Of a stretch of 64,000 nucleotides of DNA, positions 13,345 to 26,700 are shown piece by piece. This DNA comes from Astrocystis sublimbata (taxonomy: Eukaryota > Ascomycota > Sordariomycetes > Xylariales > Xylariaceae), in assembly GCA_022453515.1 (NCBI GenBank), contig JAJNNY010000019.1, positions 124,001 through 188,000 on the forward strand, given 5' to 3'. Each line of letters begins with the position of its first letter. Position 1 is the stretch's first letter. The notes beneath the pieces were generated by a model. That model made no database searches and had not been told where the DNA came from. It was given only the letters and a program-made list of their open reading frames with translations. Both the position numbers and the translations under genes were made by a program.

Positions 13345-14582
13345 TTAGTAGACGGTGTAACCACCGTCGATGTTGACGTTGGCGCCGGTCATGAAGCCAG
13401 AGGCGTCGGAGGCCAGGAAGACGCAGAGACCGTTGAGGTCGTCGACGTTGCCGAGGCGGGCCTGCGGTGTCAGGGAGCGCCAGATCTTCTTCTGGGCCTC
13501 GAGCGCCGGGACGCGGTTCAGGGCCGTGTCCATGTAACCGGGGGAGATGCAGTTGACGCGGATGCCGTACTTGGCCCACTCGGCGGCCAGCGACTTGCCG
13601 AACTGGATGACGCCAGCCTTGGAGGCATTGTAGCACGACTGCTCCTGTGGGTAGTTCACGATGCTACCGCTCATCGAGGCCACGAGGATGATGGAGCCCG
13701 TCTTCTTCGAGTCGATCATGGCGCGCCCAACGGCCTGCGACATGAGGAAGGAGCCGGTCAGGTTGATGTCGATGAGGCGGCGGAACATCTGTTGGAGATC
13801 AATTGTCAGCATTCACTTGTCGCTCGTTTTGGTTAGAAAGACGAGATATGAGGGCAACGTACGGCAGGGTCGTAGGTCTCGGCCTTGATGTTGGAATCGG
13901 CGATACCGGCCGAGTTGATGAGGACATCGGGGGCGCCGTAGGTCTCGACGCAGGCATCGACAGCGGCGTTGATGGCGGCACCGTCACGAACATCGACCTT
14001 GAAGAAGGAAACAGGCAGGCCAGTCTTCTGGTGCAGGTCGGCCGCCGCCTCGTCGCCGAGCTCTTGGTTGACGTCGAAAATGACAATGGCCTTAGCACCA
14101 GCCTCGGCGCAAGCCCTGGCCATGTGGTTTCCGAGACCTCGCGCACCACTATTTACATCACTTTTGTCAGCAAACTGCAATTGAGCGAAGGGGATTGGAC
14201 AGGTGAGAATTTACCCAGTGACAACAATAACCTTGTCCATCACGCTCATCTTCTGCATCATGGGGGGCATGTCGCGCCAGACCTGCTTGGTCAAGGGGAT
14301 TACGTCCGACTCCTCCTCGACGGGGAAGGGCTTGGGCTTGGCGTCATCGCGGTTGACGGGGATGCTGAAGTGGTCGCTCGACGAGCCTGCAGCGCCGGTC
14401 TTGTCGGTCGAGTAGACGGAAACGGGGACCTCAGTCTCCTGCACCACGTCGCTCTTTGACCGCCGGGCGGAAATGGCGAATGTGCGCTGAGCATTGGCTC
14501 GGAGGACAGGGGTGCGGGCGGCGTTGGCGACACGAGGAGCCGCAGCTCGGCTCATGCGCATGAAAGCTGTTCGGCCAGACAT
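13345..14582 (-). CDS. Short-chain dehydrogenase/reductase, probable mitochondrial polyol (arabinitol/xylulose-type) dehydrogenase
   Basis: Exons on the minus strand 14582-14215, 14148-13863 and 13788-13345 join in frame to give 365 residues. The first ~45 residues are rich in Arg, Ala and Ser without acids, as in a mitochondrial targeting peptide, and a further ~70-residue extension precedes the Rossmann fold. The nucleotide-binding motif TGGARGLG lies at about 122-129 and is split by the first intron. NSAG is present, and the catalytic set is Ser258, Tyr271 and Lys275 (YNASK). The C-terminus carries the usual ISPGYMDT and NIDGGYTVY segments. Overall it resembles fungal D-arabinitol 2-dehydrogenase and related sorbose/xylulose reductases; the substrate is inferred and uncertain. 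SDR membership is certain. Confidence 0.87.
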
Positions 14583-17500
14583 TTTTGACTATGTGTGTGT
14601 GATGTGTATATGTATGCAATTGGAAATTGTGCGAGAGAATTAGGGGCGGCTTTGATGAGCACACGAAGAAAAAAGTGTGCTAATTGAACAGAGATGGCGT
14701 AGCAAAACGGAATACGATGGACTATGGTCGAGGGGAGCGAAACTAGCTTCGAAACAGCGCGAGGCACGGATTCTTAAGTAGCAAAGCCGAGATCGGTGGG
14801 GAAAAGGCTGTGACAGCAGTCCAGTCCAGCCCCGGGGTTGAAGGATCGTGAGATTGCAGAAAAGGTCACAAGACGTCACGTTTGATGAGAAATGGGTATC
14901 CCTCCAGACTAGGCCTTGTCGAGTTCCCGACAAAAAGGTCTTCCCGCTTATTAGCAACTCGACTAGTCGCCTACGGCTTGCTAGATCCGCTTGCCGTAGT
15001 GGAGAGAGGCGTACGTCTCGTGAATCGTTTTCTGACCAGGGACGTCTTGGGAAAACGAAACGTGGTCTCGGGTTTTTCTCAGCTAGGCCCGGGCTCTTCC
15101 CTTTTCCTGTGTCTTTCGTCGTGGGGGGGGACGGACAGGAGAGATTTGGCGTACAGCGGTCAATGGATCGTGGGATGGTGGTGTGGTGGGTTTCGAAATA
15201 CAGAAGAAAATTGAGATCTCGTCACACGGGAACTGGACAGGTAGCCTCTATTTCTACTCTCTCAAAGCTTATCTACGGATGTGTGGAATTCGCCTCTCCT
15301 GCTCCTGTTTTATCTGGGTTTTCTTAGTCCCGTTGCCTGTCGAGCCTGTCGCTATCTCTCGCGCCGTCCTAGTAAGTGGTCCTGCCGCATCGTATCCGCA
15401 ATTCTTTCCAAGGCGGACGCAAGAACGGCTGTGACGGTGGGCGAGGTGGGTGCCCGCATGCTACACTACATCGTAGATGGTGTGGGTAGAAGGTGATGTG
15501 AAGAGCTGATCGGTATCCTCAAACTTCTGGGGCTGGCCCACGGGTGGCGAGGCCAACTCGCGGACTACTGTCGCCAACTCCGACCATGAGCTTAGTTTGA
15601 GCTGCTAAGCAACCAGACTGACGTAGTGTAGTGTAGTATCAGGTACCTGGCCGAGTTGGCTGAACTCCAGTCTCGCCAGTGTCTGCACCAGCGAGCGCGA
15701 GCGCTTGGTCTTGGAAGATAATGTGGAAACAATGCCGCAGCGAGAATTTTCTGCACGAAACGAGTGAGCGAGTCCGACAAGGCCGCGGGGGCCGTGGCGG
15801 CCAACGGAGCTTGTCTGCTCGTCTGCTCGTCTACTCGTTTGCTCATGCAATTCCAATTTCTTCGCGCGTCCTACTATTTGGGTCATCCCCCTATCCAGCT
15901 CCTACCGCCGTGCCTTGCCTCAACGGGCTCTTCCCGTGGCTCCGTTGCGCAGCTTATCACTTGGCTGGATGGCGATATACTATTGATTGAAATATTATTA
16001 CATAGAACTACTTACTAGTAGTACATAGGTAGCTTGGACCCCTAAAAACAGACATGGTGGGCTGACGACGACTGAGAAGAAGTCTCCCGCGAGCCAAGAG
16101 TCAGACCCCCGGCATGATCCAGCCCGGTGGAGGTCTAGCGACTTCGATATCCACATGGAGCCCACTCCCATCATCATGATACGGGGCCCGCACACAGTCA
16201 GTCACATCCGTACCGAGTCTTGGGATGTTGTTCTAGATGTGCTTGGTGGTTGCTTATTCCTGTGCTAGAAGTCTTGATGGTGGTGTCCTGAAAATTTGTT
16301 GGGACGCCTCAACGGGTTGTAACAGCTAGCTACTCGGCTAGTATATTGCAGTAATCCCATCCAGGTGCGTGGAACCGCGTCGGACAACGTGGGACAACCG
16401 ACGTTACCAAGCTGAAGAGGGCTAGATACCAAAGGTATCACACTCTAGTATATGCATTTGACATCGAGGCCCCTGTCAGCTTGGGGCTTGGCAGCTAGCG
16501 TCATACCCTGATCCTCACCGTCTCTGGGTTCTGGAATCACTCCAAGTGTCAAATTATTGCTCGCCAAGCTGAGAACTGTACGAGGTAACACAATCAGTTG
16601 ATAAGTTGTGCTTCATCGACACGACGGGTTGACAAGCATACTTCCTATTGAACTGGACGATTCAGGGTCTCTTTCATACCTATCCGTTAGCCCCAGATAA
16701 AGTTATGACGGCTCCGAAAAATTCTACGAGTCGATCTTCGGCTAACATCCCCCTTACCGGCTGTAGCTCATCTAGTTTCTAAAACCGGCCCTGACTTGGT
16801 TACTTCAGACTCCAGAGATTCGACAAGATATTAGCCTCCGGTCTTGAGTATTTACACTTGCCCAGAAAGCATCTTCATCAACAAACTTCAAAGTCAGAAT
16901 AAGATGGGCTGCTCAATACTTGACTGGTATCTAGGCAACTTCGCTGTCAAGAAATACATTGATACTTGGTGCATAAACCGACTCCTGGCGCCCGGCGCCT
17001 GTTATGTCTTGCGTGATTATCCAGAACGTGGGGGTCGTTGTACAGTCAGATCCGTTCGGATAGGTACCGGCAGTCTATCAATCGCCGTAGGTACAAACCA
17101 AGGCTGGAACAGGGAGGCGTTCAGCGATCAGAATAGCGAGTTTGGGGCTCTGTTTCCAAAACTCCCAGCGCCGGGATTGGGACGGATGCAAGAAATAGAC
17201 ACATGCAGAAAGTACATCAGTACGTGGACATAGTCCAAGTAGTATGTATGCGCAGTGTATGCGCATGCCAGGCGCATGCAATGCAGAGGAAAACATCCCA
17301 TCTCTAACTTCAAAACGTGCAGCCAGCTCCGCTGACATTACCACGCTACTGTAGTGTCCGCTCCCGGAATCCCAATCACGATAGGAATTTAATTTGGAGA
17401 AGCAACCAAACATGCAGGCAGCTCACTCTCACCGCATTTGGGTCTTGAGTTGCTAGTAACGAGGATACTTACACTATGGCCGTGACAGATTGCATTGATG

Positions 17501-20001
17501 ACGGGTCGACTGTCGTGGCAGCTGACCGGTATTTCTCACCGCCAAATGTTCACGATGTTTCAGAGGAGCTCGACCCCAAAAGGGGAAGCTTTTTGGGTCA
17601 ACATAAACAACAGACCCGCGGCCACGTCCCCACCCCCCTCTTTTTCCAGAGAGCGGAGAGCCACCCGAGCCGCCCAGTAGCCCACAGTAGTCCAGATAGG
17701 CGTTCTCTCTATTCCCCCGTCAACTTGCGTGAAAATCCGGGGTGCTTTAGACTATTAACGCAGAAACGAGTCGCCGAAGATAACGACTCCATCCCAAACT
17801 TGCACTGCAGCAACTCGGCAACGACTGGATCTGACGTTGCATGGTCAAGCTGGCTCACAAGCCCCGGTATAAACCGCCCTTATGCGCTCTACGTGTACAT
17901 GTTCCAGTCAAGCTATAAAGTGTACGACGAAAGCTTAACTCCGACCTGCGGCTCTTTCCAACCCATGATCGTCAGTTGTCAGTGCATGGTTGGCGCTGCA
18001 GCGCGGTACTTGGCTGAAGCTACAGTTAATTCGATGGGCCAATGATGTATGAGGCTCTATGTCGGGTCGTGTCTCAGAGCAGAGAACCGTGGTAATATTC
18101 CCCAGCGACGTATACACAATCAACCTCCTCACGAACACTGCATGCATTAGGTATTTGTTCACAAGAGGGTTGGTTGGATAAAACCCTCGACAATCTCAAT
18201 CGGGTGGTTTTTTTTAATCAGTCAGAAAGACCTACTTTCGCCTCTCTCGGCTCCTTGGCAAGTTCAGATCGGTTGATGAGCTGCATATATCGTTACAATG
18301 CCTCGTCCGTACGCTATCCTCTGGAAATTCACGCAACCGCAGCTGTCCTGCGCCGCCAAGCTGATCACTGCCGGCGCGCTCGGAAGGGTGGGATCAGCCC
18401 TGCATGTGGCGTTACTTCGTCGTCTCGGATTGCCTGAGCCCGGCGCACGTGCCGTCGTGTGGTAAGTAAGTAGGTAGGTAGTATATCGAATTGCCATTTG
18501 GATACCAGCGACATAGTCTAGACAAGCCATACGAGCCATATTCTCAAACATAGAACATATCACGAGGTTATGAGGCTGCAATCGGTTCTGAGGAGATTTC
18601 ATAAAGTCATCAGTTCAAAATCCCTCAAAAGGCCATAAACCGCTCATCCCCCCTCCCCCGGAACATTGGGGCGCTTTCTCCACTGGATCGAGCAGTTTTT
18701 TGAAAATATACTGCATTAACAGAGGCGATGTGAATTAAGTCAATCACTTCCCTAATTTTGTTCTCGACAGAGAATGCCTCATTTTCTTGGTGTCTAGGTA
18801 CTATCTAGAATCGGACGCATGTGCCGCTATGGTTGGGGTGGCCGTGGCCTGTGGTGTAGTCCGAGTTTCCTTGCAGTTGGGAGGCGTAGTCCAAGTTCAG
18901 TTCTTGCAAAGCATCCTATTCAAGTGCTTATCCCATGAGAATTTAGGCTAGCTTTGCCAAAACGTGGCCATGTCGACATGTATACATCCATGGGGATGAG
19001 TAAGAATGACCTTCGTAATTTCGTAAACTAGTAGCCTACCTACCGAGGTGCTCGCCCAAAGCCACCAGATGCGTGGTTGAGAGATGCTCACACAAAGCAG
19101 ATTGGCGACTACATGTTTTATGTGTGTAACAAAATGAAGTGAGAAGATGGAAGCGGTCCAGGCTATCGCTGGGTGATCATGTGGAAGTAAAGAAGCGTGG
19201 GTAACACACTCCGCGGTGAGTGATGTCACAGATCGTTTACTAATAATGATAGCTGTCTGACAATATTATCGACTCTTTATTTCTAACACCATGATATAGT
19301 CAAAGCAAGCTACGACTCCTCCCGATAATTGGACTTATTTATTAATCCTTAGTAGATGCGTTTCTGCATCAGAGCCGAGACATTCGCCTCGACTTTGCAG
19401 ATTCACACTGAGTTCACACTCGACGAACGACTTCATGCCAACAAAATATCTTTCTCAGTCAATATAGCGAGCTCATCATACCACAAAGATCATGTTCAAG
19501 TCGTGTTGTACCTTGCAGTGATGTGTCTGGGAGCTCAACGCCTATTTGAATTATGTTAGAGGGTTTTGAACGAGATCTCACATCTTATATCACAGTCCAT
19601 CATACGCGTCTCAAAGTATGGACGGCAAGTCATTATATAAGTTCAATCAACAGTGAATTCTCTATGATTACACGCCGAGTCTGTTCTTGAGCTCGTCCTT
19701 GACATCTGCTTAGATCTGATATAAACGGTCAACCTTGAAGGACTCTCATGATAGCTGGGCATAGCGCCGACAAGGAGAATCGAGACTTTAATTGTTTTTT
19801 GTAGCTGCATACTGAATTAACCCAAGGAGAAAATATGGACCGATGTCATATTGACATATTTTTTATAACTAAAGTTCCAGGAAAGCCGCAACTTAATAGC
19901 AATCATCAGAGTTGCTTTGTTATTATTGAAGAGCTATATGTTCAAGGGGTCTAGGGCCTTGGGGTCGCAATCTGTTGATCAAATCCATCATGTGTCGGGA
20001 A
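14583..20001. other. Gene-poor region, first part
   Basis: No convincing conserved gene is found. The longest open frame, 17476-18045 (+, 189 codons), has no recognisable motif and no supporting splice structure. The region holds a G8 run near 15122 and scattered TAGGTA motifs. From about 18.7 kb onward the composition becomes visibly more AT-rich. The promoter of the dehydrogenase gene should lie in the first several hundred bases. Confidence 0.45.
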
Positions 20002-20663
20002 TTAAACATATGTGTCTGCACCAGCAATCGAAATGCTGCTATTTCTCGACTCAATTTCAAGGCCGAGCTTGTGGGAATTACACACTGGGAAATTGACACC
20101 CTCAGGTGTCAGCATTGACTTGTTTTTGGTGCATTCGAGACCGAGAGGTGGCGATAGCGTAGCCCAAGATGTTCGATATGTTACGTAGAGGCTTGATGAA
20201 CAGATTAAGGCTTTGATACGATACCATTTCGTTATAGTGGTTGAATTCGGCAGAGAAGGACGTGTGCTTTGAGTACCAGGTACATCAAGGACTTTCTCAA
20301 TAGTCCCTGGTCCCCAAGCAGCTGAATTGTATGAACTCGCAGTGTGCCATGTTTTGCTACATGAGACGAGGCGTAATGGTGTGATATCGCCATCCTTTGC
20401 CACTGCCAGTCTTTGACATAAGGTGTTCTGAGTATAGGGAGAAGGGGAAACTTCAGCATGAAGGATACACTCAAGGTACGGCACTAAATTTGGCGAGAAT
20501 CGATTGTGACATCAACGACCTCAAGGTCACCGAGATCTTAAGTCTCTTTTAACAACATAGTATTCAGGGACTCACTTGCTGTAATCGATACTCGCTGTGC
20601 CGACGCTGTAATGCCAGCTTTGACTAGCATTTCATTGCAAAAACTCGCACTAGATTTCCCCAT
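20002..20663 (-). CDS. Possible two-exon orphan gene, hypothetical protein
   Basis: On the minus strand an ATG at 20663 opens 88 nt (20663-20576) that end at a good GTGAGT donor. Skipping 92 nt to a TTTAG acceptor brings the frame into a 160-codon open stretch (20483-20002), for a 189-residue product. The spliced frame is exactly continuous and creates Ala-Met at the junction. I do not recognise the protein. It is Ser/Thr-rich with seven Cys, has no clear signal peptide, and no conserved motif is apparent. It lies alone in an AT-rich gene-poor stretch, so it could equally be a chance frame, an orphan gene or a decayed one. Low confidence; RNA evidence would decide. Confidence 0.25.
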
Positions 20664-23600
20664 GAGTTCTACTCAGGTTGCTATAGTCTCTACCTTTATA
20701 TTACCAGGCAATATCACCTCCTGAGACATCTGATACCGATCTTCTGTATGAGCTTCCTTACAATTACTGATAAGACTAGAGGCAGTGCAAATCTTTTAGA
20801 AAATTAGCTGGCTTGTGATGGCCCGCAAAGGTACCCGAGACGACTTCGTTCAGGCACCACTACATGTTGCAATTCTCGACAATATCGAGTCTTCATCTAA
20901 CTTGCAATGGGATGTCACAGTGCTGGAGTATTGCTTGGTATCTCATCAGGGTAAGCTTTACCTACGATTTCAGCAAAAAAGCAAGTATTTCTGCCTCAAA
21001 TCTTAGCTGCGAATGCCGTATGATGGGACGAACAGACAAGAGAAAGAATAAACTTTGCATCATAATGCATGTGGCGGTTTCTTTGTATCAATGTCCAACT
21101 CCACAGAGCGCAAATAATAAGCTCCATAAGTGAGTACATACAGCATACAGACAGCGCCTGTGATGCGACTGACCTATATATTCGAGTTCACAGTTTGTGT
21201 ACAATCGAAAATCGAGCGGCATCTCTTCCAACCCACTTGCGGCTGGCTAGCACAAATGATGCCCGTTTCTATAAACCTTGGGCATGTACGTTGTGAGAAT
21301 GGCACATTTTACTATGTTATTCATAGGCTCAAGCAGACGGCACAACACGACATTTTACTGCAAGATGTCCATTTTCTCTATCAATTATGCTCTTGGCTTC
21401 CGAGGTAGGATCAAATTGATCCTCTTTGACTACCTACCTACTCTTGGTAGGTAATTACCTAGTAATTACTGTCGCCATCATAGATTTGGCTGGCACGCCG
21501 CTTCAACCTGTCCATCATCACCATTGTGTGCATTGGAATTTCCATCAGCCAAGGAACTAACGACGAAAATCGATTCATGGCTACCGCTCCTAGATTGGTA
21601 CAAGATAGTTTGGAGGCGTTCACCCCTGCAGTAAGCTGAAGTAGAATACTTGGTCCTATCTCAGGAGGCTTGCAGAGCACCCAGCATTTGAGAATCAAGA
21701 TAACCCCACGTCGAAGGGTATGTATGGTACGGATCTAAAAGTGAGAGACCCCAACAGGTTCATTGTCTACTTAGTCTAAAGCTCATGCACTTCTCATGAG
21801 ATGCGCTACAAGCCGAACACTGATTGGAGAACGAATATGATATATCCCCAGATATATGGCCTTTGCCGACGTGGCACTGTTTCGTACCCCACTGGAAGTT
21901 GAAACATCTTATCCTACGGGACCTATGATATAGTGTCACGGCTATGACTGCCTAATTTGCTGCGAAGGTTGGGTTCAAAGTGCTCTGGCGCTTGATGAGG
22001 TCTATCTTTTCGAAAGGCCTTGCCATATGTTGAAGGGTTGTCGGCGGCCGCGCTTAAGTACCTAGTAAAAAGTACATACTCGAGATGGGGTTTGTGTACG
22101 TTGCTTGATGGTACGAATCTGTAATAGCGAGGAATATGCATGTACATAGTAGTAGATGTCTTGAGATCACGTACTACATAATGTTAGAACTCCATGGTTT
22201 GCTTGCTGTATACCTCTACCTTAGGTAGTAGGTACTAAGTATGTACTTAACGCCGATGACGTTGGACGCAAACTAACTTGCAAAGTTCAATCAATTTTGC
22301 AGAGCTGGAAAATGTGTTCGAGACTGTCCCCTGGCCGGACCCTGGCGCCTGGCATGTCTGGGCATTTCAGCATCTATTTTGGCAGTATAGGGGGCCGGCA
22401 AAATGGGTGGTGCGATGCGACATCGAGTCCACTGGCGGCTTGACTGGCAGTGCTGTACATAGGTACCTTAGGTACCTAGTAGATGCCCTGCCCACCGGCA
22501 TTACACTGGCCCACGTTGCCGTACCGAGATTAGTCATGGGGTCTGTGCGCGATCGCTTAGATGCTCAGAACCTAATCTGTCGCTCCAACCCGCGCCTCAC
22601 TCGCTTCTCATCCATCACTGACACTTGTTGAGTTCATTCAAGCTAAACACCCTCCAACCTCCCACTCATAACGGCCTTTAAGCCCCCTTCGCAATAACAA
22701 TGTTCCTCAATCCGAAATAATGTCCAAAAACACATGCATCTTGCTCTTGCCCTTGCCCTTGCCCTTGCCCCCAGTCAGAAACCTTTCATCGGCGCACTCT
22801 CAAGTTTGCCTTGGTTCACGTTCAAGGACTCTCACGATGGCTGTGTTTGCGCAAGTGGCTTGCATGCAGCAGATGAGATGAATATGCTGTCATCGAACAT
22901 CCAGCCTTAGCCGCTGGCTTTTCTAGCCTGGCTGGGCTCGGCCAATCTGTTTCTGTTTCCCGTGTATTACTTTGCTGGGCAGGCGAGTGAAGGTAGTAGG
23001 AGGTCTGGCAGGTCTGGTGCCTCGTACCTCGCTGCCGAGCTCCTAGGCCATGCATGCATAGATCGATTCCAACTGTGATTACTCAAGCAGAAGGCGCAAA
23101 AGACGCGGAAGGCCAAGAGGTTGTCAATCATCCACTTGGTGACCCTTGTCGATTTCTTGCCGTTCCGTGCTGAGTGAAACTGCATATGAAACGATCGTGA
23201 CAAGGTCTTGCTGACAGGGGTGGACTACTGTAGCGCTTGTCGAGGCTTGTTGCCCTTGGGCACGACTTGGGTCTGCGAGCCTCTGCCTCTGCTTCGGCGT
23301 TTGCTTACGGCTCATGGACTCAAGCTACCCCTTGCGAACCCGCCAATACCTCGTCTCTATGATCGTAGTCCCCAGGGATGATGGAGGCAACTCGAACACA
23401 GACCCGCCAGCGTCACGTTTGAGGTAGCAACCTAAACCAAGGTATCGAGAACCCAGTCATGCCAGGACAGGAGCATTCCCCCCCCGCTCTTGCAAGTGGT
23501 CGACTCGATTCCTCGACACGCCTCAGCTCGAGGCGCGATAGGCCAATTTGTTACTCTTGTCACCTTCAATCGCTCCATTCCCTATTTCGCTTCTCTACGG

Positions 23601-23770
23601 CACGCGTCAACACACGTGCTCTTCATCGCCCATCGTGGTGACGTGATGAGATATCTGGATACGCCATCATGATATAGCTCTTCTGTTTAATCATTTTCTT
23701 TACCCATTGAGTGGGCGTTGCCTTCTTTTCTGCTCTCCCGTAATTGCTGCTCTGCAGTACTGCCGTTACC
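20664..23770. other. Gene-poor region, second part, and upstream region of the membrane-protein gene
   Basis: No gene is supported. It is AT-rich to about 22.2 kb, then nearer average composition. It contains a TAGGTACC-type cluster at 22449-22475 and a short hexamer repeat (TTGCCC)n at about 22746-22772. The last several hundred bases presumably hold the promoter of the gene starting at 23771. Confidence 0.45.
22746..22772 (+). repeat. Short (CTTGCC)n hexamer repeat
   Basis: About four and a half tandem copies of CTTGCC/TTGCCC lie in non-coding DNA. No function is visible. Confidence 0.7.
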
Positions 23771-26700
23771 ATGGCGGTGCCTGGAACGATTCAGGCCTTG
23801 ATCGCCGCCTTCGCATTGTTAGTACCGCCGACGACGACGCGACTATGTGTCTATGCTTACCTCTTATCGCAGTGGCATCTTGTTCAACGCCGCATCCGGA
23901 GCCCTCATTATTCACGTCAAGGGCCATGGCTCAGCGATCTATCGGGACGGGCTGAGGCTGGTCCTCGTATTATTCCTTTTAACAACTTTATTATGGGCTC
24001 TGGTCGAATTCCTTTCGACTCTAATCGACTCGAGCGCGACATCCACGTGCCAGGTGGCAGTGATATTTTCTTCGCTTTTCGATCAATTTGCTAGGGTGTT
24101 TGCTGAGCAATATCTGGCTTGGGCGGTGCCAAAAGGAGACGCCAAATCCGTCTTTTCACTAATACCACAAGTACTGGTCTTCGGTCGACTCTTACTGGGC
24201 ATAGGGTTTACTGCAGTAACTCGAACCCAGTTCAAACCTACTTGCGTCCCTTTATCCAGCATAACAGCAGTCTCAGTCGCGACTATTGCATTGGATGCAG
24301 TCATCATCGCTTTCTTGTCTATCCAGGCTTTCTCGAGCGGCTCCACCACCAAAGTCACAAGCACTCATTCGATAAACCCCAGCACGAAGACCGTTCGTTT
24401 GGTAGCGGTTGGCGTTGCTGTGTGGTGGGGGGTTCGTCATCATCCTTACTCTTATCTTTACTCCGTACATGCTGACTTCCAATGCACAGACGAGCGTGAC
24501 TTCGTTACTGGGTCTGGACAGTATTGATCTATTCTACAGAACAGCCTTGCCTGGCATCGGCCTTACATTCCTAGTCGGTTAGTAGTTCAAATCTCCGTCC
24601 TAAAAGTGCTTACTGAATACCTAACATCACTGAAAGGGCTGATCACTTTGTTCACCCAATCACTTGCTGTTCCGCGAGAAGCCCCCCGGCGACCCGACTC
24701 CCCTATGACCCGGGAGACCAGAGACCTGGCTTCGTCAGATTCCGTGGAATACCCGCCCTCCCGTTACGAGGATTTGAAGGAGGCCAATACCGTGTCCGTT
24801 TCTGCGTTTGCAACCAACGCACAAACCAGCCGAAATATCCAGAGGAATGGTGATGGCAAGTTTCCACCGATTTCAGGACCAGCACCTGTTGGTACGGAGA
24901 TGAAGGGGACTTCGACTCAGTCGGATCTGACACAAGCTCCTCCGGAAAGCTGGGGGATCGTCAGGACTCCCGGTGGTCGTCTAAAGGCTGTTTCGAAGTC
25001 CAACATCAAGACAGGGAAGTTGGCCATATCTTACCCGATCCTTAAGGAAGACGAGAACGTGCAAAGCCCTCTCAAACGGATTCCCACGATTGATCTAGCT
25101 AAAGCAGCAAACAACGATAGGCTAAGGCGAGAGAAGTATGCGCAAGGTATGCCGAACCTCGTCGCACAGCGTCCTGCCCCACAGCCTCCTAGTTTTTCTG
25201 GCGCCTCCGAAAAGACGACGACAGAGCTTCGAATGGCTGGAGACTTGGCAAGATCCGATTCGAACAATACAAACAAGACGTCAAGCGGACTGTCTGTCGA
25301 GGGAAATGCGTCGTCCACAGCCACTCAGCTATCTCCGGGTGCTGACGCTGTTCGGCGCCGTTCTCCACGACAGTCAGGATCGATCTCATCGTCGGCGCCG
25401 TTCAAGGTCATCCGACCTGGTGAACCTATCAAAATCCCCATTCCTCGTCCGGCAGAGCCAAAACAAGAAGTCCCGGCGAAGCCAGAACCCGTGAAAACGC
25501 CTCTGCAGCGTCGCCCCACTACAGGATTGCCTTCGAACCCCCGTGCCCGATCCATCGTGTCGAGATCGAGTGACGCCACCAGCCAGAAGACCCAGACTGT
25601 CATGTTTGTTAACAGTATCGTTTACGACAACCCGGATGCCATCGGAGACATCATAATGGGAGCTGGTAATGTACCAAAGTCTCTTGATTCTGGTGAATCT
25701 GTGGTAAACCGCCCACGACCCATTCCAAGGCATGGCGATGAGGATCGACAGGTCTTCCCCGCCGAGGTCGAGCCAAATCTGCACAGGCGATCCAGATCCG
25801 CTGGTTCTATAGCAAGTCGAAAATCGATACTACAGTCGCTCCCGGGCAGTCCGACGGGACTCCCCGCTCTACCTCCTGTGCCGCAGATAAGCAAGCCACC
25901 AAACAGTGCTAAGAGTATGACAGTTGACGAAAAGATGGTCTTGCTGTACTCCGCGCCACGAAGTGCACCTTCCAGCGCAGGGACAATCGCCAAACGACGC
26001 TCATCGATCCCTGAACTACCTCCAATTCCTGCTGCGTTCCAAGACTCCGAGACGTCATCAATATCTACCACAATACGGTCGAGAAGCAAGTCAAGGTCAA
26101 GAACACCCAAAGGCGGTAGAAAGACACCGAGACGGACGTCGAGAGTACTGGGCATTACAGTGGATCCCGAGGAATCTTCCAAAAACCATAATGTAGAGGA
26201 ATTAGGTGGTTCATGGCTACCTGGCATCTCTTTGACTGCGGACGGCGAGAGTTTTATGACGTCAGAAGAAGCGAAGAAAACATCATCGCCAACTCTGCCG
26301 TCGGGCAGTCAATTCAGATTGTCTTCGCGATTCGGCGACGACGAGACGATGACAAATTGGGGCTCGGTTCATTCGCCCATCGCTCCGGTCGCGAGACAGT
26401 GTGCCCGTTCAACTTACATCAGGAAGGGATCTCGCGACAACTCGCAATCGGAGGAACTACCGATTATGATAGCTGATGAACTTGCCGAACAGCCTATGAA
26501 TAGTGATGTGCCATTAGATTATAAGCCCATTGATTTCTCTGTCGGCACTTCGGACCTTCCCCGACAGATACTTAAACCGTTCCATTTCCGAGTAGGCGAC
26601 AACTGTCCTACTTTTTCGACTCGAAAAGATAAACCTCGCCCACGAGAAATGCCGCCCCCAACGCCATTACTTCTCAACGGTAGGATCAATAAACGTTCGA

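Noticed and set aside
13097..13836. Long frames on both strands over the dehydrogenase gene
   Set aside because: They are GC-rich shadow frames of the SDR coding sequence.
17476..18045. 189-codon plus-strand open frame
   Set aside because: No recognisable domain, signal peptide or splice support; could be chance in a region of moderate GC.
25622..26227. 201-codon minus-strand frame, and similar ones at 27632-28267 and 26909-27406
   Set aside because: All are antisense within the single long exon of the membrane protein, which has clear repeat structure in the plus frame.
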